The notes under the pieces: generated by a model | Databases searched by the model: none | What the model was told of the DNA's origin: nothing | Seen by the model: the letters and a program-made list of their open reading frames with translations, nothing else | Shown: positions 36,039-47,990 of the stretch, one piece after another | How the letters are laid out: each line of letters starts with the position of its first letter | Position numbering within the stretch: position 1 is the stretch's first letter | Assembly: GCF_031755915.1 (NCBI RefSeq) | Contig: NC_083385.1 | Location: 18,373,001 to 18,437,000 of the forward strand | From: Ziziphus jujuba | Lineage: Eukaryota > Streptophyta > Magnoliopsida > Rosales > Rhamnaceae | Direction of reading: 5' to 3' | Length of the DNA stretch: 64,000 nt | Position numbers and translations under genes: made by a program

Positions 36039-37069
36039 GGTAAATGACCAACAGACAGAGGCTATAAGGAACAACATTTATAGCTATTAAATCTGTATAA
36101 TTTTATGATTTGATAGCTGTAATGGTTGTCTCTCACAATCTTTCTTTGTAAATTTTTTACTATGTTAAAATTAATATATATAACTAAACTTAAATCAAAA
36201 CTTAATTAATATTAGTACTAATGTCAAAATTTTATTTTTCAACAATTAGATTGTATTAATAATTAAAATTTAAAATTAAATTTATTGGTGAAATGAAATT
36301 ACGTTAAGAGGGCAATCTTATATCTATAAGTTTATCATATTTACAAAAAAAGTTTGTCTTTTCAAAGGCAGTACTTTTAGCTATTTTGGAAACTAATAAA
36401 GAAATCACAGTCCAAGCTACAGATATGCGCAAATTAACATTTTTCTGGTAGCAATTTGATCAGCTGTAAAACTTGTTGCTTTTGTGAATATAATTACGTG
36501 GAACAATACAGTCCTCTTGATTGATATAAAAAAAAGCCCTCAGCTCTAAATTCCATGATCAGTTGCATGCAATGAATCTTGATTTTTTTTTTCTTTTTTT
36601 TTTTTTTTTTTTTTGGTAAATAGCTACAATTAACTTATAATAGTGTGAGAATCACTATCATATGATGTCGAATAGGTTGCATTTTTGGATAGCACATATA
36701 TGCAAAAGGGAAAATAAAGATTGAAAACAAATCTATTTCAGCAAATATATATATATATATATATATATATAGATATATTATATTTTTCGAATCAGAATAT
36801 AATTATAGATTGCATTATGAAAAAATACGTACGTACATATAGATATTGTTTGACTGACATTTATGTATGAAAAAGAATACATATATATCTATATAATATA
36901 TAAAAGTTAAATAGTCAATGGAAAAAATACGTCATGTGTTATCATAATATTTTTTTAAATTTCTTTGAAAATTATCAATAAAAAAATTTAATTCCCCTTC
37001 TCTTTATTATTTACGACCCTATCAAAATATCAATTAATAGAAATATCTATTTAAGAGCATAAGATTTTT

Positions 37070-37810
37070 TACTATTAATTGGTTGTATCCAAATATATAT
37101 ATATATATATATATATATTTTTATTAGGATAAAAATATTAAATGTATAATTAAGACAAAAATATAATATTATATTTTTAAAATAATGAATTAAAGTATAT
37201 CTCCATATATAGCATATTTTAAATATTTTTACATATACAAATGTGACTATATGGAAAACAATAAAAATATCTTCTTATTTGAACACAAAAAAAAAATTAT
37301 ATAGATATAAATAATATAATTTTATTTTATTATTGGAAAAAACTTTAAGATATCCTTTTTTAAACCTGGTAAAATAGTATTTATATTGAAAACAAATTTT
37401 TTGATTTATTTTATTTGATATATCATTCTATTGATTGTATCCAAAAATATATAATTTTATTATTATAATATTATATATGACATTTTAATTAAGGAAAACT
37501 TGATTAAGACAAAAATGTTAAAATGTATAATTATGACAAAAATATAATATTATATTTGAAAAATAATAAATTAAAGTGTATCTCTATATATAATGTATTT
37601 TAAATATTTTTACATATATAAATGTTATTATATGGAAAATAATAAAGATATTACTTACTTGGACAGAAAAAAAAATTACATAAATGATATAATTTATTTT
37701 ATCAGTGAAAAAAATTTCAAATATTCTTCCCAAAATATAATTGTTAAACATTTCAAAATAGGATTTATATTCAAAATAATTTTTTTATTTTATTTTATTT
37801 ACCAAAAAAA
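37070..37810 (+). repeat. ~370-380-bp tandem direct duplication
   Basis: AATGTATAATTA.GACAAAAATATAATATTATATTT occurs at about 37,140 and 37,519. It is followed in both by TAAAGT.TATCTC.ATATATA, TTTTAAATATTTTTACATATA and TATATGGAAAA.AATAAA. Both copies begin near ATTG.TTGTATCCAAA. There is no coding potential. Confidence 0.8.
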
Positions 37811-38029
37811 TCAAATACATTTGTCTTTTTCATTAATACAGAGAAATTAATTACTTGCAAGTAATAAAAAAATAAAAAAGACAGTTAGAATAAAAGATAT
37901 TAAAAAAATTATAATCTATGTATTAATATTTTTTTTTGTTTGTTACATTTAAATTATTGAAAAATTAAAAAAAATGTTATAAACAATAAGTAAGAATTAG
38001 ATTCTATATACTAATATATATATATATAT

Positions 38030-39150
38030 ATACGAATATCAGAAAGTATCGAATATCGATAAAAACTAACAAAAATGATGGAATTTATTTTAAAAAATGA
38101 AAATTTTTGTTGAAAATTTAGTATTAGTTTATTTGATCAACCAATTATCAAAAATTAAATAGATATTATATTTTTCTTAATCAATTTAATTTATAGTAAG
38201 CGGTAATATGATCATAAATAAATTATTATTGTTAAAAATATTCAAATATATATATATATATATATATATTTGATAAAATTGTTTATCAATTAAAATAAAA
38301 CAATTATTACAATTGTATTTTATTTCATAAATATCATCTCAATACTCATAGAATTCTTAAATAGATGAAAATTGCTGATCTCTTTCTTATTCTCATTTTA
38401 AGATGTTAAATATAAAAAATAATTATTAAAATATGTATCTTCTTGATAACTTTTCGAGTAATTATTAGTATATCAATCATAAAAATCTTGTATTAAATGT
38501 GGTTGTCCTTGATATTTAGTATAATATATTCCATTATTTTTTCTTATTATATTTAATGTTATTAATTTAAATACTACCAATACCAATTATATATAATATC
38601 ATATTTCTATATTATTATTTTTTATTCTTATATAGTTAACTATATATTATTATTTTCTATTCTTATATACTTAACTATTAACTTGTAATTATGAGATTCT
38701 AATGAATTTATTTTATACAAAATGTATAGCAAGTATATATATTTTTTAAAATAAATAAAATGTATTAAAGTTATTCAATTCAATTCACTCTGTTTTATTT
38801 ATATCATTAAATATTTTAAAGACAATTAAAAAATATAAAAAAATTACTAAACATCAGTAATATTTGTGAATTTTTTTGATAAAAACTTTTTTAAAAATTT
38901 CATAGATATTTTCAAAATTTTTATGAAAATTTTGAAAATTTACATAGAAATTTTTGAAATTTTAATGGATATTATGGATTTTTTAATTAAATTATTATAA
39001 ATTTGATGTAAATATTTTGATGGAAATTTCAATAAAAATTTTGATGAAATTTAAAAATTTTTTATGGATATTATAAAACTTTTATCTGTTTCCATTTGGA
39101 ATTTAAACTTTCTTTTGATCTCTTAAAAAAATCAAGAAAAGTTCAATATT
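38030..39150. repeat. Degenerate hAT-like subterminal repeats, possible old non-autonomous element
   Basis: The left end has GAATATCAGAAAGTATCGAAT and ATCGATAAAAAC. The right part (38,850-39,110) is a chain of ATGGAAATTT, TTTTGATGGAAATTTC and TTTTGATGAAATTT words. These resemble the ATCGATGGAAAT subterminal repeats of the hAT element at 10,611. No target duplication was found, so this is tentative. Confidence 0.3.
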
Positions 39151-40584
39151 TAAAACCTTGTTCACATATGGAGAAACTTTTTTTTTTTTTGTTCAAGTAT
39201 CTTGTATTTTTTTTTTTGGAAGATCTGATGTTATGGATAATATAAATGTAGTAATGCTACAAGCATCAAACTATTGACCTACAATATTTACAAAATGACA
39301 TGTGTTGATATATTGTTGGTTAGCATATTTATATAACTTAAATATGGATAAGTGAATTTTTAAATGAATAGATGAATTTAAAAAAATTATATATTGCTAC
39401 ATCATTATTCATATTATTTAATATATAACCTGAAAATGGATAAGTGAAATATAATAACAATCAAATTAAAACTGCCATATTATTTTCCATGTTATTTGAT
39501 AAATAAACATGATAAACAATTTAGAATCTCTCTTTAACATTGTTGATTAAATTCAAAATAAACTAATATATATATATATATATATTCTTCTAAATTAGTT
39601 GCATCATGCGTGATCGCGTTGATTTGGTTTTTAATTTTCATTTTTTTGGTTGATGGGGAGAGGTTAAGAACTATTAACAACACATGGAAAATGCCTCGTT
39701 ATGCATGCAAGCTATTTAGCTAGTGGCTATTTATTATATTGAGCCGTGACTCATTGGTGAAGCTATTGTGATTGGCACGTTCTTAAGTGGAGCTTTCCAT
39801 CCAAAAAGAAAAACAAAAGAAAAAAGTTAAGAACAAAAAAGGTGGAGCTTAAAGATTAATTTAACAAAATAATTGAACCACAGAATTTAAATTTAGGGAA
39901 TAAACTATAAAAAGCTTCCCACAGTTTTGCTGATATTTATACATTTAGTAGATTTGGAAAACTTTTAATTACTTTCTAATGCATGCATGTTATGCAATGA
40001 CATTAAGAGAAATCTTTAGGAAAACTTCAACTTGGGGTAACTGAATATTAAACCCTAGAAAATCAAAACAATTGAAATGGTAAAAGAGAGAGTAGGAATA
40101 TGACTGTGGGTTTGATTTTGTGTTTCACGACTTTAGAAACTTGTAGTCCCCATGCAAGTCCCATTTTTAGGACAAAAGTAGAGCCTTTTCTTTTGTGTTA
40201 TATTCTAAAGGCCGAAAGGTATCACACATAAAGAAAAGCAGGGTTTCCATTTTTTGTGCTTTTGAAATTGCTTTTTGGGTTGCTTGGCTTCTTGCTTGTT
40301 TATATATATATATATATATATATAAAATAAACACTTTGGAGATATGTATATATATATATATATATTTTTTTTTTTTGGGTAAAAACCTTTGGAGATATTG
40401 AAAAGAGAAAGTTCGCAAATATACATATATATATATATATGTACACACACAGAAACAATATGATAGAAAGCTTATGAAAAAAAAAAACTGTAAGGGACAT
40501 TTATTTATATCAAATTATAAAAATTATTCAAATCTAACAGGGGTCAATGTTATTTTTCACAATTTTTTTTACCATATAAAATCA

Positions 40585-40593
<9 letters not shown>

Positions 40594-40619
<26 letters not shown>
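40594..40619. repeat. (CA)12-13 microsatellite
   Basis: An uninterrupted CA run directly after an AT run. Confidence 0.95.
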
Positions 40620-43325
40620 GGACACTAGGGAATGCATGCAAAAGACAATTAACAGGGCTATGTATTACCAGCAAATAATAGTTTACTTTCTGTATTGTCT
40701 TGTACTAAGATACAGTCCAAAATCAACCAACCAAAGCTCGATACCCCACTGAAAAAGGCTAAAGATACTATATAACTATATTTGACATATATATATATAT
40801 GTATATATGTATACGTATAAAATATAGAAAAGTTTCAGAAGGGTTAGTACGGTGGAAAGTGCACCAAAGATGAAAACCTAATAAGCACCACCCCAAAACA
40901 AAAAAAAAAAACAAAAAAAAGATGAAAACAAACATGCACACGTGCATGACAGGGCCAAATACTATATAGATAGATTATTATATATATGAACAGTGTAATT
41001 AGATTATGCCATGAATCACTGGGCAATTGACAGAATTAGTGTTTGTTTGTCTGGAAAATCTAGAGCTCAACTACAAATATACAATTCTTTCACATCCCCT
41101 TTAACATCGACCAGTGCAGCATGTTATCCCATTTGTTTTATAAATGGGTTAATAATATTCTTATTATTAATTAAAGCAGTATCTAGACAGTTCCAAAAAA
41201 AAAAAAAAAAATCCAAAAGTTTATCTAATTAGCAATGTCCAATCAAGATATATTATATGGTACATTTAATTTAATCTAGGGGGGAAAAAAGGAAGAAAAA
41301 AAAAATTAACCATTAATATTTTCCAATAGTCAATGTCTTCGGTGAATGGATGAGTAAAAATAATTCTCCGTCTCAGATCCAAAACAGAATGGTGCTATCA
41401 AAATGTCCCAAAGAATTTTCTATTACGTTTGGATTCCACTCCTATATATATTGTACACTAAAAAAAAAGTATAATTTTAGAATACTAAAAAAATATATAT
41501 AATTTTAGAATTAAGGAGTAATAAATTTTAAAAAATTTATCATTCGCATCAAATCTATGATTTTATAAATGTAAATATAAGCGCTTATTAATTAAGCTAA
41601 TTTCACTAATCATTCATGTTATAGTATTAATGTGTTACCAAGAATAATGTATGGCATGTATCAGATTCGTCATTGAATTAGATTGCTCTTTACTCTGTTT
41701 TGATTAATATCTCTCTTTTTTTTTTATAATGTTAATTTTCATACATTGCCAGCTCCGTGTTTCAACCTCAATTAATTATACGTGCATTAACTTTACATTA
41801 TCTTTTTCTACGGCTGAATATGTAAAGAAAAAAAAAATCACAGATATGAAGAAAACAAAAATTATAAAAGACAGGATATAATAGAAAAACTAAATTTATT
41901 TATCAAATAAGAAGTTCATACATCATAATTTAAAAATAATTTAAATTTCCAAATTTTCATAAAATAAAAAAATTGAAATGATAGTTTATATAAAAAAAAA
42001 ATATTAAGATTTGTTTTTTCAATTAAAAAGAATTCCTCACTAAATTATCTTTTTCCTGTAGTTTCTCTGTTTAATCCTAAAAATGGATAGAAGAAGAAAA
42101 TGGGCCTCTTCTAGTGCTCTGTGATGGGATTAGTCAGTGAAAAACAATGTTCAATATTGAAAACAATTTTTTTATTATTATTTTTTATATATAGCCAGTA
42201 AAAACCAGTTGTTCAATGATTCATGATATTTATAAGACAAGTTGGTCATTAGGTAGTTGGTCAACATCTGATCATTATTTTTTTTAGGCTCAAAATTAAA
42301 GCAGACAGACAATAACATGACAAAATTTTACTTATTTTAATGAACCATATATTTGTTACCAAAACCATGATTGCAACATCTTCCTGAAGCACAGTTGGGC
42401 TTTTGGTTTCTTGTGCTATAAATTCAGCACTTTGTTTCAATTCATTTTCCAATTTCTACTTTGTCACACCCTTTTGTTTTTTGTTTTTTGTTTTTTGTTT
42501 TTTTTTTTTTTGGGCCCTTTTTGTTTAATGGTAAAGTCCATTTCAGGTCTACTTGGCTTCTTGATCCAATTGATGAAACTGATGATAAGATCAATGTAAT
42601 GACTTTCCTGAGTAATCTGCGCTCTGTAGTCAACTCATGATATCACTTGGTACTTTTCTGATTACTTTTATTCAAGACTTGCATACTCTGATTCAAAATT
42701 TAAATATCTTCCACAATATTATTATTATTGTTATTGTTGCTGCTGCTGCTGCTGCCATTCTCACACTGATTGTGAAACTGAAAGTTCCATCGAATATTGG
42801 ACGACGGCATGATGAATTGGACTGGACTATGTTAATTGGGTTACACATAAGCCTGATAGCCTTATTAAGCATTAAAAGTTCCTGAGCCCAAAAGGATTGC
42901 AAAAATTTTGACACAAGTTCTTAACAGAAATATCTATATATTTCCCGAAATTAACAAAACCCGATTTCACCTTCAATGGAAAGAAAGCATGCTTGACTAA
43001 TCACTAATCACCCACCCTTCAAATGTAGGCAACAACATAGAAATCCATCTAAGAACAATTACAATCACAACAAATTGAGGTACAGGAAACAAAACATGAT
43101 TTGAGTAAAATAGCCAGCCACAAAGGCCACGGCACACTAGTAGGCAAAATCGAGGAATACATATATGTATATATATATATATATAAATATATAAGAACCA
43201 AAAATAAGTACAGTAGATGTCTCTAGATGCCTCAATCCAATGACATATATATAAATATAATATGTATAAAAATAAAAATAAAAAAGAAAGAAGGCCTACT
43301 TATGCCATTGGATGACAAAACAGCA

Positions 43326-43367
<42 letters not shown>
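43326..43367. repeat. 42-base uninterrupted G run
   Basis: The + strand has 42 consecutive G, about 80 bases past the protease stop codon on the minus strand. The protease mRNA would therefore carry a 42-base C run in its 3' UTR. Such a tract is rare in AT-rich plant DNA and is prone to slippage and to assembly error. Confidence 0.95.
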
Positions 43368-43368
<1 letters not shown>

Positions 43369-43446
43369 GGAACCAAATATTAAAAAAAATAATAATAAGG
43401 GTGGGAAAACTCTGCATTTACAAAGACAACTGAGAAGTGCTAGGAA

Positions 43447-46400
43447 TCACCATGAAGACAAAAAAAGATGACATAGGAAGATTAGCTGTGGCAATCTCAA
43501 CCAACCAACCCACGGTGAAATGAACCAAGCTGAGGCAGCTGATGGTTTGGAGGGCGCTTTTACAGCGACTGCAGGAGCAACCGCATGGCTGCCAGGGGTG
43601 CTCTGCTGTTCATTTGTCGGCAATTGATTTGGTGGTGCCCCTTGCGGAGGTGTTAGTGGCATATTCTTAGCATCACTAAGATCTTGACCTGCATGTTTAC
43701 ATTAGTAGTATGAATAAAAGAGTTCCCAACATCAAGATGGAAAAGAGATTATGGAACACTCGTTTAGAATTTGGGATCCCTATTGCCATAATTAAGTCAA
43801 AATATGGCAGACAAGAGTTCCTAACATCAAGCTGATTCAGAAGATCTTGAGAAAGTATGGTACAAAAGATAGAAAAAAACAGGGCAAAAGGCAAACAAGT
43901 GAGATACACAGCTGGTATTAACGCCATCATACATAGCATATGGGCTAAGACTTCAATGCCAAACAGCATTAATACATGGACAAACAAGCCTGTAACATTG
44001 AAAGGATATATAACTTACAGTTAGAGTCTGACCACCCTAACTTCATAGTCTCTCTATCAAACACCATTCTGTATCCAATCATGAAGTTTTCTGCATAAGA
44101 AAATTTTCAAAAGTAAGAAGAATATAATTTACATAAGGGGAAAAAAAAACTCAGGAAAACCTAAAAATAGGAATAAATTATTTTAAAAAAGTAGAAATAG
44201 AAAGATGGAAGGTCGAGAAGTGTTGAATAGTAAATTGAAGATAGGCCATCATTGCAGCTTACGTCCAATTGTTCCAATATCTTCATTTGCTGGTTGTATA
44301 GCTAAACAAAATCCCACTAGTCCCTGCAGCATAAAAATAGTAGAATTTTATGCTGATGCTACCTTGAATTTGTTTCATATTGCAGCGAAGATCCAAAAAT
44401 GTAGACCTTTCCAACAAGATTAGAATGGATTTCATATTAACAAAAAGTACTACATAATTCATAGTTCAGTATTTTATCTATTATATTAACCAAAGTTATT
44501 ACCACAGGTCCAAAAGCTGATGCCCTTAAGAAGTGACCACCAATCACTAAAGATTACATACCTGTTCATTATATATCATAAAAACAGGATTGTGAATCAC
44601 AAAGCTGTTGTTTGCAGGAAACATGAGGGTCACAGAGGGAACCTGGGGCAATTCCTGTGAACTGTTACACAAATTACCATCAGACACAAACATGATACAT
44701 ATGCAAACATTTTAGGGGCCTGGAAATGGAAGGGAGAGGAGGATTCCAAACTTCTCTCATAAATTCACCTGGTTTTATAGCAGTACTTCCAAGGAGATGC
44801 TTCATCATTAGTGCTTGTAGCATTCACTTGTCTGTCAAACTATCATAAAGAAAGTAGCATAAGCGACAGTGATCATGATTTTATATAATAAAGTTCAATG
44901 GAAGAAGAAAATACCTCCTCAGAAACCTTTTGGAACACTTCTTGAGGAAGAAATGTAAATGATGTCCCACTGTCAACCAGTGCTTTGAAGCTTGACTGCT
45001 TGAGACAAGAATTTCCTACACAACATGCTTCCACCCCAACCATGTAGGCCTCACTGAGCCAGTAGGTTACGTACAGAACATTTCAGTCCAAATAAGAAAA
45101 TCAGTTAAAAAAATATATATGTTGAACGATTTGAAACTAAGTAGGAGTGCATAGATGGTTTGTACTAGTTTCCATTTGAAGGCAGGAATGAAGTAGTTTG
45201 TTGACGGTCTGGTCCCTGATCCCCAAAAAACATTCTCCCAGAATCATCCTCATCAAAGCAGAAAGAGAAAGAGTTCCTGATAGATCCTGCTTTAGAAAGG
45301 AAACTAGGAACTGAGATCTCTCCCAGTCCTAAACCCAAGAGACCATCAGGAGCAATCCCGTCCAAATAACCACCACTTTGCTTCATGCCACATCTGCATT
45401 CAAGAAAATTAATAACAGAAATAAACCATTATTAGATTGATTGAGCTTCTACAATCACTCTTATCATATCACTTTTCATATCATGATCAAAAACTGATTA
45501 GGCAATAAAAAGCATACCCTATAATGACTGGAGCCTGAAGAGAACCATTTGACACATTAGGCCCACCTGCGGTTGCAAGATGTAATATATCCTCAACGAG
45601 CAACCCAGAAGTAGATGTATTTTCTGTCAAGTAGTTAACATTGTAAGGGCATGACTCTTTGGCAGTTTTGCAGCTTGCACCCAATTCACAAAGGCTGTGG
45701 CTACAAGACAAATGTTTGCTGGTGCTAGAACTAGATGGACTGTACTCATTCAAATCTCTATCCTGCATAATAGATGCCCCAAATACGAGGGAGCACCTGC
45801 CAATCAATCATTGGAAATAAGTGCTAAAAATGTCATCCAGTCTTACTGAAGATGTTATTGAAACATATGCACCCAGAGTTTGACAAACATAATGTTCCCT
45901 CATTTCCTCTTGACTACTTTGTATTAAACAGGAAGAAATGCATTTTAAATTTTTTATCTAGCATTTGTTTATTACAATGTTATAATATTCCAAGAAACTG
46001 GAGAAACAATTAATTCAATTACAAAAGGGTTACTTAAAAACCAAATTAATTATATTTTACAAACTGGCTTATAATTTTGATTTGCCAAAGGAAATAAACC
46101 AAAATTTATAATTTATCCATAACTCCCTTTGCATCTCAAATATTGCATAAGACTTTAATATTTGACCTAATTAAGTGACAACCGATTAGAATTTCTAAAT
46201 TAAAAAGAGTTTCCTACATATTTTGGTCTAGTAATTTCTCTCATATAAACATTTAAACCCATCTAGTATATTCAAGAAAGTACAGAATTATCTTGCGATG
46301 CTCCAACATAAAAACAATTTCCCGAAGAAGAACAAGCGTGGAGAGACAACCTCTCCTCTAACAACCCAAAAAGCAAAGCAAAAAAAAAAAAAAAAAAAGG

Positions 46401-47467
46401 CAACAAAATGCAAGCTGTAGACTCAAGCAAGAGATGATAGAATAACGAAACCAAAATTAGAGAAGGATAGCCTTACCAGACTGCTATAGTAGCTGGCAGA
46501 CAACGGAGCACATTGTACACAATCACATGGAACCCAAAGCAGATCGCTTCCCGTATCCAATGCAACAAGAAACGAAACGTTTGGCGTCCCTATGTCAATC
46601 CACGTGTAATGTAACCTATAATCACACACGCCAAACTTACCCAACATCAGACTATCTCCGTTGCAAAAACCCATCATTTCCACAATATTATATATTCAAA
46701 GATATTCATACTTCCAAACCAGGATACCAACCCAACTATTATAATTAAAAAAATAAAAAATAAAAATTTGTGCTTCATATGAAACATCCATGAACACCCA
46801 CATTATAAACTTGGAATGGAAATTCCTTCATACTTTTACTTTAATGTTCTTGGTCAGAACTCCAAAAAGGGAAACAATGAATAAAATATATAACTCCCTC
46901 AAAAAGCGAGCACTGTAACTATCTTTTAACTTGGGATGCAAAAAACTAAAAAATAAAAATAAAAATAACATAAATAGTTAAAAAAATAAAAAAGTTAAAA
47001 GTAAAATTAATTTTGGCCTGAAATTCAAAAAAGAGAAAACATCTCAAATGAAGATCAAACATACACTGAAACTGCAAATGAAATCAATAAAAAAAGTTAT
47101 GAAAGAAGAGAAGAACGAAGACTAACCAGCCGAAGTCGTTGCCAAACGACATCGTTTTGCTACCTTCGGAGGGATAAACATACTGAAAATGGGAACCGAC
47201 CTTCATTATCTGCCTCTGGACGTCACTGGCTAAGAGCTTCCGGTAGTAGCCAACAGTCCTTCGGCGAGGCCACGTGTCCTCCTCATCATCAAACACCACC
47301 GTCCCATTCCCAATCCTCGAGACTCTACAAATCGCCTTCGCTTCGTCGGAGAAGCGGTGAATCAACCGCGACGACGACGGCAACAAAGCAATCTTCGTCG
47401 CATTTCCAATCGAAAAGACCAAACACAGTGAAGCCAAAACCAATAGAGAAGAAGGTCGAACCACCAT
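43447..47467 (-). CDS. Pepsin-like (A1) aspartic protease with signal peptide and GPI-type tail
   Basis: Ten exons join in frame to 545 aa: 47127-47467, 46477-46615, 45518-45762, 45166-45393, 44915-45053, 44769-44839, 44562-44661, 44263-44323, 44019-44090 and 43447-43688. The start is the ATG at 47,467; the longer frame upstream has no ATG. Residues 1-24 are a signal peptide (SSLLVLASLCLVFSIGNA). The two catalytic motifs are LDTGSDLLWVPCDC and ALVDSGTSFTFLP. Between them are Cys-rich plant-type inserts (LSCSHSLCELG, CPYNVNYLTENTSTSG) and GLLGLGLGEISVPS. The C-terminus has a Pro/Ser-rich spacer, then a hydrophobic end LPQLIFLCHLFLSSW, the pattern of a GPI signal. It closely resembles Arabidopsis aspartic proteinase-like protein 1 (At5g10080), from memory. 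It should act at the cell surface or wall. Substrate unknown. Confidence 0.94.
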
Positions 47468-47934
47468 AGCCCAACCGAGATCAAACAAAACCCTAACCAC
47501 ACTCCGAGATCTGAGTATTTGTGAAAATTTGCTCAGAGACTTTTCTTCCTTGTTTTTTTTTTTTTTTTTTTTTCCCTCGAGACGTTTTCTTTGTCTGTTT
47601 GTTTTTCTTTTTAACTGTTTTTTGGCTAAAAAGCGTCAGTGGTTAGGGCACGTTGCGCACACTGAGAAGTGGACTGCTGAGAGCGAACATTATATGGCAG
47701 TAAAAGGAGTGGAGAAGAGGAAGAAGACGGTGAAGAGGTGCGCAATGTGCACACACTGACTCTCTCTCTCTCTCTCTACGTGTTGAGCAGACAGAGCATT
47801 GTCGGAATTCGAACCTAAAGAAAAAAAAAAAATTTTGAAAAACAAATAAAAATAAAAATAAAAATCAGTTGGAAATTAAAGAATATTTTGTTTATAATTA
47901 TAATTGAGTAATAAAATCGGAGAAGTAGGAGGAA

Positions 47935-47990
47935 GCGCCACGTAAGTGGTCCCCGAGGTGATTACGTGTCAGATACAGCAACGTGCTTTG
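47935..47990 (-). promoter_or_regulatory. Cluster of three ACGT core sites upstream of the protease gene
   Basis: GCCACGTAAG, TTACGTGTCA and CAACGTGC fall within about 50 bases, some 470-520 bases upstream of the protease ATG. ACGT cores are bound by plant bZIP factors. Function here is inferred. Confidence 0.35.

Larger units (their letters stand above)
32360..43446. other. 11-kb gene-free AT-rich region
   Basis: I see no gene with domain or splice support on either strand. It holds the HIPP promoter at its left end, many AT and poly-T runs, a 370-380-bp tandem duplication (37,070-37,810), a region of hAT-like degenerate repeats (38,030-39,150), a CA microsatellite, and at its right end the protease 3' UTR with a G run. 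A G-box CCACGTGG lies near 34,098. Confidence 0.6.

Noticed and set aside
39739..39785. TTGAGCCGTG and GTGATTGGCACG, reminiscent of microRNA171 and its complement
   Set aside because: The full 21-base microRNA is not present and the two arms do not make a proper precursor hairpin.
40160..40500. Overlapping Tyr/Ile-rich frames
   Set aside because: These are translations of AT microsatellites.
42550..42620. C/D-box-like words (TGATGA and CTGA)
   Set aside because: Spacing is too short and no terminal stem or second box pair was found.
47468..47500. Extension of the protease upstream of its ATG
   Set aside because: The extra 11 codons begin at GTG, and the ATG at 47,467 directly precedes a good signal peptide.
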